Of a DNA stretch of 64,000 nucleotides, positions 58,823 to 64,000 are shown in pieces. Position 1 is the stretch's first letter; each line of letters starts with the position of its first letter. The position numbers and the translations under genes are program-made. The stretch is from NCBI RefSeq assembly GCF_025642135.1, contig NZ_CP106793.1, positions 3,910,001-3,974,000 on the forward strand. Reading direction: 5' to 3'. This stretch comes from Streptomyces cynarae. Its GTDB lineage: Bacteria; Actinomycetota; Actinomycetes; Streptomycetales; Streptomycetaceae. Below the pieces are notes generated by a model. It had not been told where the DNA came from and searched no databases. It saw nothing but the letters and a program-made list of their open reading frames with translations.

Positions 58823-59608
58823 ATGTCGCTGCTCCAGGGCAGGACCGTCGTCGTGTCGGGGGTCGGCGCCGGGCTCGGCCACCAGGTCGCCGCGGCCGTC
58901 GTGCGCGACGGCGGCAACGCCGCGCTCGGAGCGCGTACGGAGGCGAACCTCGCCAAGAGCGCCACCACGCTCGACCCCGACGGCGCGCACACGGCCTACC
59001 GGGCGACCGACATCACCGACGAGACGCAGTGCGAGGCGCTCGCGGCGCTGGCGGTGGAGCGGTTCGGGAGGATCGACGCGGTGGTCCACGTCGCGGCCTG
59101 GGACAGCTGCTTCGGCGGCCTTCAGGACGCGGATTTCGCCACCTGGCAGTCGGTCATCGACGTGAACCTGCTCGGGACGCTGCGTATGACGCGGGCGTGC
59201 CTGCCGAGCCTCAGGACGTGCGGCGGCTCGGTCGTCTTCATCGGCACCCAGTCGTCGGTGGCCGCGCCCTCCCAGGTGCGGCAGGCGGCGTACGCGGCGT
59301 CCAAGGGGGCGCTGACCAGCGCGATGTACTCGCTGGCACGGGAGCTCGGCCCGTACCGGATCCGGGTCAACACGGTCCTGCCCGGCTGGATGTGGGGTCC
59401 GCCCGTCGAGGCGTACGTGCGCTTCACCGCCCACACCGAGGGCGTACCGGAGGCGGAGGTGAGAAAGCGGCTCACCGACCGTATGGCGCTGCCGGACCTG
59501 GCCACGGACGGCGACGTGGCGGACGCCGCGGTGTTCCTGGCCTCCGACCGGGCGCGCGCGATCACGGGCCAGTCCCTGCTGGTGAACGCGGGTGAGCTGA
59601 TGCGATGA
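58823..59608 (+). CDS. SDR-family oxidoreductase
   Basis: A 261-residue enzyme: Rossmann VSGVGAGLGHQVAAAVVRDG, NAA-type motif in VVHVAAWDS, catalytic Ser in FIGTQSSVAA and YAASKGALTSAMYSLAREL, and PGWMWGPPVEAYVRF near the substrate pocket. It uses NAD(P)H; the substrate is unknown, though the operator suggests lipid or polyketide metabolism. ATG after GGGAGG. Confidence 0.92.
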   Translation: MSLLQGRTVVVSGVGAGLGHQVAAAVVRDGGNAALGARTEANLAKSATTLDPDGAHTAYRATDITDETQCEALAALAVERFGRIDAVVHVAAWDSCFGGLQDADFATWQSVIDVNLLGTLRMTRACLPSLRTCGGSVVFIGTQSSVAAPSQVRQAAYAASKGALTSAMYSLARELGPYRIRVNTVLPGWMWGPPVEAYVRFTAHTEGVPEAEVRKRLTDRMALPDLATDGDVADAAVFLASDRARAITGQSLLVNAGELMR

Positions 59609-59798
59609 CCCGCGGCTTCGAGCAGCCGCCTGAACGGACATGTACCCACCCGGCTGGAAATAGCCCCCAAGAGCCACGTACATGAACGGCTCTCAGCCAA
59701 CAGAACGATTTTACCTTCCCTTGACCAGTACGCCGGTTGTCGTGCTCATGCGCCGGAACCCACCATGAGCGGGCAGTTCGGCAGGGAGGGAGGGGCAC
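59609..59798. other. Upstream region of symporter
   Basis: About 190 bp with no gene. It includes the AT-rich CAGAACGATTTTACCTTCCC (59699-59718), probably the symporter promoter, and a GGGAGGGAGGGG ribosome-binding site. Confidence 0.4.
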
Positions 59799-61349
59799 AT
59801 GAACGGGTTCGACTGGGCCGTCCTGGTCGCGTACTTCGGCGTGATGACCGCGATCGGCGTCTGGTCCCACAAACGCGTGGACGACGTCAGCGACTTCTTC
59901 ACCGCGGGCGGCAGGATGCCGTGGTGGCTGTCCGGCATCTCGCACCACATGTCCGGCTACAGCGCGGTGATGTTCACGGGATACGCCGGCATCGCCTACA
60001 CCTACGGCATCACCTCCTACGTCACCTGGGCCCTGCCCATCGCCATCGGCGTGCTGATCGGCGCCAAGCTGTTCGCACCCCGCCTGAACCGGCTGCGCTC
60101 ACGACTGCGCGTGGCCTCGCCGCTGGAGTACCTGAAGGACCGCTACAACGTGCCCACGCAGCAGGCGCTGGCCTGGTCCGGCATCCTGCTGAAGATCGTG
60201 GACGTGGGCGCGAAGTGGGCGGCGATCGCCACGCTGCTGAGCGTCTTCACCGGGGTCACGATCACCCAGGGCATCATCATCACCGGTGGCATCACGGCGG
60301 TGTACTGCACGATCGGCGGTCTGTGGGCGGACGCGCTGACCGAACTGGGCCAGTTCGTCATCCAGTTGCTGGCCGGTCTGGCCATGCTCGTCATCGCGCT
60401 GCACAAGATCTCCGAGCACGGCGGTCTGTCCAAGGCGCTGGACTCGCCGAAGCTGGACGGTCACGGGCACGGGTTCGCGGGCCCGTACATGACGGTCTTC
60501 TTCATCTCCTACCTGTTCATCAAGCTGTTCGAGTACAACGGCGGCATGTGGAACCAGGCCCAGCGCTACATGGCGACGGGCAGCGCCAAGGAGGCGACCC
60601 GGTCCGCTCTGCTGTCGGCGGGCCTGTGGTTCGTCTGGCCCGTCATCCTCTTCATCCCGATGTGGCTCTCCCCGCTCCTGGTCACCGCGAAGAAGCCGGA
60701 CGGCTCGGACGCGTACGGCCTGATGACCGAACAGCTGCTGCCGCACGGGCTGCTGGGCCTGGTCGTCGTGGGCTTCTTCTCGCACACGATGGCCATGTGC
60801 TCCTCCGACGCGAACGCGATCGCGGCCGTGTTCACACGGGACGTGGTGCCGGTGCTGTCGAAGGCGGCCCGCTCGTGGAACACGCGGACCGGCCTGGTCG
60901 CGGGCCGCGTGACGACGGTTGCGTTCCTCGGCCTGTCGATGGCGGTGGCGACGCAGGTCAACTCGCCCACCTTCAAGGACATCATCACGGTCGTGATCAA
61001 GTGGGTGGCCGGCCTGATGGGCCCGATCGCGATCCCGTTCATCCTCGGCCTGCTGCGTCCGTTCCGTAAGTCGGGCCCGACGGCGGCGCTCGTCAGCTGG
61101 GGCGCGGGACTGCTGGCGTTCTTCTTGGTCAACTACAACCTGGACTTCTCCCAGCGTACGAACGTGAAGCTGGAGTACCAGGTGGCCCTGCCGATGGTGG
61201 TCTCGCTGGTCCTGTACGTCCTGATCGGCCTGGTGAAGCCGGAGGACACGCCCGAGCGGGACGCGATCATCGAGAAGGTCAACACCGACGACGACGGGGC
61301 GACGGTGACGGTGCCGACTCCGGGTACTGCCAGCCCGTCCGGGGTCTGA
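59799..61349 (+). CDS. Sodium:solute symporter (SSS family)
   Basis: A 516-residue transporter with about 12-13 transmembrane helices. Family motifs: FFTAGGRMPWWLSGISHHMS (substrate/Na+ region), GGITAVYCTIGGLWADALTE and LQ-type helix LFEYNGGMWNQAQRYMAT. The C-terminus ends in an acidic tail (DTPERDAIIEKVNTDDDG). It imports a small solute with Na+; similarity to the sugar/monocarboxylate branch is plausible but the substrate is unassigned. Confidence 0.92.
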   Translation: MNGFDWAVLVAYFGVMTAIGVWSHKRVDDVSDFFTAGGRMPWWLSGISHHMSGYSAVMFTGYAGIAYTYGITSYVTWALPIAIGVLIGAKLFAPRLNRLRSRLRVASPLEYLKDRYNVPTQQALAWSGILLKIVDVGAKWAAIATLLSVFTGVTITQGIIITGGITAVYCTIGGLWADALTELGQFVIQLLAGLAMLVIALHKISEHGGLSKALDSPKLDGHGHGFAGPYMTVFFISYLFIKLFEYNGGMWNQAQRYMATGSAKEATRSALLSAGLWFVWPVILFIPMWLSPLLVTAKKPDGSDAYGLMTEQLLPHGLLGLVVVGFFSHTMAMCSSDANAIAAVFTRDVVPVLSKAARSWNTRTGLVAGRVTTVAFLGLSMAVATQVNSPTFKDIITVVIKWVAGLMGPIAIPFILGLLRPFRKSGPTAALVSWGAGLLAFFLVNYNLDFSQRTNVKLEYQVALPMVVSLVLYVLIGLVKPEDTPERDAIIEKVNTDDDGATVTVPTPGTASPSGV

Positions 61350-61420
61350 GCGCGAGGGCGCCGCGGCCGACGGGTTTCCGGAGGCGGAGCCCCAGGGCGG
61401 TGGCCGGGGCAACAGCGGCC

Positions 61421-62536
61421 CTACGCCCGGGGGTACCGCTCCAGCCACCCCGGCGCGGACCCCGTGGGGCCGTGCAGCGCGGCGCCCTGCGTCATCTCCA
61501 TCGCGAAGTCGTCCGCCAGGACCAGCATCGTGGGACGGCCCTCCAGCTCGGCCAGCCAGGCCGGCGGGAGGGCCGTCTCGCCGTGCAGCGCCCCCAGCAG
61601 GCCACCGGTCAGAGCCCCCGCCGCCCCCGACGGGCCCCCCTGGTTCACGGCGAGGCACAGCGCGTGCCGGACGTCCTCCCCCACCACCGTGCAGTACACG
61701 GCGACCGCCAGCGCCCCGGCCGCCGTACCGTCCCCGGCCAGTTCCTCGATCCGGTCGGGCGTCGGCATGCCCTGCCGTACCGCCCCCAGGGCGTGCTGCA
61801 GGGCGTCCGCGACCTGCTGCTGCCCCGGCCGCGGGGCGAGCAGCGCCAGGGCCCGCTGCACGCCCGCGTCGGGGCTCTCCCCGCGCGCCAGCGCGTGCAG
61901 GATCACGGCGTACGCGCCCGCCGCCAGGTACGCCGTGGGGTGCCCGTGCGTCTGCGCCGCGCACTCGGCCGCCAGTTGCAGCACGAGTTGCGGCTCCCAC
62001 CCGACGAGCAGGCCGAACGGTGCGGAGCGCACGGCGGCCTCGGGCCCCTGATCGCCCGGATTCTTCGGCGCGTCCAGCGTGCCCATCGTGTCGTCGCCGA
62101 GGCCGAGCAGACAGGCCCGGGCCGGCGAGCGCCGGGCGTACAGCCACTCCTCGCGGGCCAGCCAGCCGTCCTCCTTGCGCCGCTCGTCGGGACCCCAGTC
62201 CCGCTGGGTGGCCGCCCAGCGCAGATACGCCCGGTGCAGATCGGTCGGCGGATGCCAGGCGCCCGTGTCACGGCGGACCTGGGCGCGAATGAGCCCGTCC
62301 ACGGAGAACAGGGTGAGCTGCGTGTGGTGCGTGATCGCGCCACGCCGGCCGTGCCCGAACGCCAGGTCCGTCAGCCCCTGTGGCCCGTGGGCCTGCCGGA
62401 TCTCCTCCAGGGTGAGCCCGTCGACCGGCGCGCCCAGGGCGTCGGCGACGGCCACGCCGAGCAGCGTGCCGCGCACCCGGCTGCGGAAGTCCTGCTGCTC
62501 GGCGCGCCCCCAGACGGCACCGGCTGTCGCACTCAC
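61421..62536 (-). CDS. ADP-ribosylglycohydrolase family protein
   Basis: A 371-residue enzyme. FRSRVRGTLLGVAVADALGA is the family's start (GCLLGxAxGDALG form), THHTQLTLFSVDGLIRAQVR corresponds to the usual TDDTQMT helix with two acidic residues changed (THHTQLT), and the late motif near AVNQGGPSGAAGALTGGLLG aligns with the D-TD-x-G metal site. GTG 62536 has GGAGG 6 nt upstream. The family removes ADP-ribose from proteins or dinitrogenase reductase. The altered metal-binding residues could mean changed or lost activity. Confidence 0.85.
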   Translation of the reverse strand: MSATAGAVWGRAEQQDFRSRVRGTLLGVAVADALGAPVDGLTLEEIRQAHGPQGLTDLAFGHGRRGAITHHTQLTLFSVDGLIRAQVRRDTGAWHPPTDLHRAYLRWAATQRDWGPDERRKEDGWLAREEWLYARRSPARACLLGLGDDTMGTLDAPKNPGDQGPEAAVRSAPFGLLVGWEPQLVLQLAAECAAQTHGHPTAYLAAGAYAVILHALARGESPDAGVQRALALLAPRPGQQQVADALQHALGAVRQGMPTPDRIEELAGDGTAAGALAVAVYCTVVGEDVRHALCLAVNQGGPSGAAGALTGGLLGALHGETALPPAWLAELEGRPTMLVLADDFAMEMTQGAALHGPTGSAPGWLERYPRA

Positions 62537-62695
62537 CCCAGGCCTCCTCACGGCACCGCACGCACCTCAGACGCGCAGCACTGTAATCGAGCGGGGGCGT
62601 CCGGCTCAGAGCTGCGGAACGTCATGCACACCACACTTCCGTGACCGCCCGAAAATCCTCTGTGAGCGGCCGAAAGCCGTCTCCATAGTTGGATC

Positions 62696-63208
62696 ATGGC
62701 CGAAACAACGAGAAGCCCCCACGCCCGGACCGCGCTGCCCCTCGCCGCGACCCTCCTCACCGGTACGGTCGCCCTCCACATCGCGCTCGTCGCGTTCGGG
62801 AACATCACCGACTTCGGCACCAACCAGCAGTTCGTCCGGCACGTCCTCGCGATGGACACCACCTTCAAGGACGACGACCTGATGTGGCGCGCCATCACCT
62901 CGCACACCTGGGAGGACGCCGCGTATGTGGCGATCATCGTCTGGGAGACGGCCGCCGCACTGATCCTGATCGCCGCGACCTACCTGTGGGCCCGCCACCA
63001 CCCGCGCGCCAGGTGGTTCTCGGACACCGGCCTGCTGATGCTCCTGCTGCTCTTCGGCGCCGGGTTCGTCGCGATAGGCGGCGAGTGGTTCGCGATGTGG
63101 CAGTCCAAGACCTGGAACGGCCTGGACGCGGCGATCCGGGTCATCGTCCTGACCGGGGTGGTGCTGCTGGTGACGCACCTGCCGGGGGCGACTCGGGACG
63201 AGCGCTGA
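62696..63208 (+). CDS. DUF2165 membrane protein
   Basis: A 170-residue integral membrane protein with four helices (AATLLTGTVALHIALVAFGN; AAYVAIIVWETAAALILIAA; GLLMLLLLFGAGFVAIGGEW; IRVIVLTGVVLLVTHLPG). The loop FGNITDFGTNQQFVRHVLAM, then DTTFK matches DUF2165. Function unknown. Convergent with the FbiC gene. Confidence 0.9.
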   Translation: MAETTRSPHARTALPLAATLLTGTVALHIALVAFGNITDFGTNQQFVRHVLAMDTTFKDDDLMWRAITSHTWEDAAYVAIIVWETAAALILIAATYLWARHHPRARWFSDTGLLMLLLLFGAGFVAIGGEWFAMWQSKTWNGLDAAIRVIVLTGVVLLVTHLPGATRDER

Positions 63209-63250
63209 GGGTCGTCGGCGAAGCCCCCGGCAGGTGACGTGCCGGGGCGC

Positions 63251-64000
63251 TCAGTTCTCCAGCACCGGCAGCAACTCCGGCAGGTGCCCGTCCGATGCCG
63301 CCGCCGCCCGCTGTCGCTCCTCCGGGACCTCGCCGTAGACCGTCGTGCGCGGCCTGGCCGGGCGGCCCGCCGCCTCCGCGACCGCGATCAGTTCCCTGAT
63401 CGACTTGTACGAGCCGTAGGACGAGCCCGCCATGCGGGAGATCGTCTCCTCCATCAGGGTGCCGCCCAGGTCGTTCGCGCCCGAGCGGAGCATCTCGGCC
63501 GCACCTTCCGTACCCAATTTCACCCAGCTTGTCTGGATATTGGGGATGTGCGGGTGCAGCAGGAGGCGCGCCATCGCCGTGACCGCGCGGTTGTCCCGCA
63601 TCGTCGGGCCGGGGCGAGAGATGCCCGCCAGGTACACCGGGGCGTTGGTGTGGATGAAGGGCAGGGTGACGAACTCCGTGAAGCCGCCCGTCCGCTGCTG
63701 GATGCCGGCGAGGGTGCGCAGATGGCCCAGCCAGTGGCGGGGCTGGTCGACGTGGCCGTACATCATCGTCGACGAGGAGCGGATGCCCAGTTCGTGCGCC
63801 GTCGTGACGACCTCGATCCAGGTCGCCGTGGGCAGCTTGCCCTTCGTCAGGACCCACCGGACCTCGTCGTCCAGGATCTCCGCCGCCGTGCCGGGGATCG
63901 TGTCCAGGCCGGCTTCCTTCGCCGCCGTCAGCCACTCGCGGATCGACATGCCGGTGCGGGTCGCCCCGTTGACCACCTCCATCGGGGAGAAGGCGTGCAC
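63251..64000 (-). CDS. fbiC: FO synthase FbiC, C-terminal (CofH) part
   Basis: 249 codons to the window edge; the gene is cut at its N-terminus. The reading frame is the CofH half of the bifunctional radical-SAM enzyme that makes 7,8-didemethyl-8-hydroxy-5-deazariboflavin, the flavin-like core of coenzyme F420: [106 protein letters not shown]. The CxxxCxxC cluster motif lies outside the window. Actinobacteria fuse CofG and CofH, so FbiC is the likely full form. Confidence 0.92.
   Translation of the reverse strand: MHAFSPMEVVNGATRTGMSIREWLTAAKEAGLDTIPGTAAEILDDEVRWVLTKGKLPTATWIEVVTTAHELGIRSSSTMMYGHVDQPRHWLGHLRTLAGIQQRTGGFTEFVTLPFIHTNAPVYLAGISRPGPTMRDNRAVTAMARLLLHPHIPNIQTSWVKLGTEGAAEMLRSGANDLGGTLMEETISRMAGSSYGSYKSIRELIAVAEAAGRPARPRTTVYGEVPEERQRAAAASDGHLPELLPVLEN

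Noticed and set aside
60099..62147. Long minus-strand reading frame opposite the symporter
   Set aside because: It overlaps the well-supported symporter gene completely and reads as low-complexity Arg/Gly/Ala; a composition shadow.
1..64000. CRISPR array
   Set aside because: No regularly spaced direct repeats of 25-40 bp were found; the only clear direct repeats are the att copies and a 26-bp tandem.

Overview
The window is high-GC actinobacterial chromosome and reads as Streptomyces. The signs are GTG/TTG starts with GGAGG-type leaders, ATGA/GTGA gene overlaps, a fused F420 (FbiC) enzyme, DUF397/XRE pairs, SigE-family sigma factors, Tat and LAxTG sorting signals, and YtrA-type GntR-ABC operons. 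It divides into an accessory half (about 0-31 kb) full of decayed genes and a more ordered half (31-64 kb).

0-7.6 kb holds a HEAT-repeat gene cut by the window edge, an ISAs1 transposase remnant, an autoregulated GntR-ABC transporter operon, and an SDR/XRE-MmyB pair. After these come decayed genes (an MFS transporter and an alpha/beta hydrolase start). 7.7-15.4 kb is the most unusual block. It holds an 838-residue protein joining a TnsB/Mu-type integrase (first catalytic Asp replaced by Ser) to a TniB/TnsC-like ATPase, a coiled-coil/winged-helix protein, a small HTH protein on the other strand, a second winged-helix protein, and an overlapping pair made of a catalytically degenerate tyrosine-recombinase-like protein and a DDE transposase with its acidic residues intact.

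15.6-22.2 kb begins with an intact tRNA-Arg(CCT). Its 3' end is repeated at 18.6 and 22.1 kb, so two tandem attachment-site-flanked segments lie downstream. They carry a relaxase remnant, a Tat-exported and sortase-anchored alginate lyase, PAS and PIN fragments, a RibD/DHFR-like reductase and a secreted FG-GAP protein. No intact integrase is present in them. 22.2-26.5 kb carries two copies of a WXG100/ESX-type secreted protein plus small membrane protein module. One is whole; in the other only the membrane protein is whole. 26.7-30.5 kb alternates small intact genes (SUFU, cold-shock-like, HAD, VOC) with remnants of IS701, IS5, XRE, ferritin-like and VOC genes.

30.6-40.4 kb is a levan/fructose unit: a LacI regulator divergent from a secreted GH32 enzyme, then a second LacI regulator divergent from a sugar-binding lipoprotein-permease-ATPase-epimerase operon. 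GH32 would release fructose or oligofructosides outside the cell, the ABC system would import them, and the epimerase would feed them into metabolism. No kinase gene is present.

40.6-50.4 kb has a SigE-family sigma factor with a membrane partner, two DinB-like proteins, an AbiEii-like nucleotidyltransferase, a DUF1203 protein, an MFS gene with a frameshift divergent from an ArsR-type regulator, a ricin-B-lectin secreted protein and glutathione peroxidase. 50.4-64 kb looks like conserved core: a polytopic membrane protein, a D-Ala-D-Ala carboxypeptidase with a long acidic N-terminus, a GPP34 protein, XRE/DUF397, an SDR gene under a palindromic operator, a sodium:solute symporter, an ADP-ribosylglycohydrolase, DUF2165, and the C-terminal part of FbiC running off the window end.
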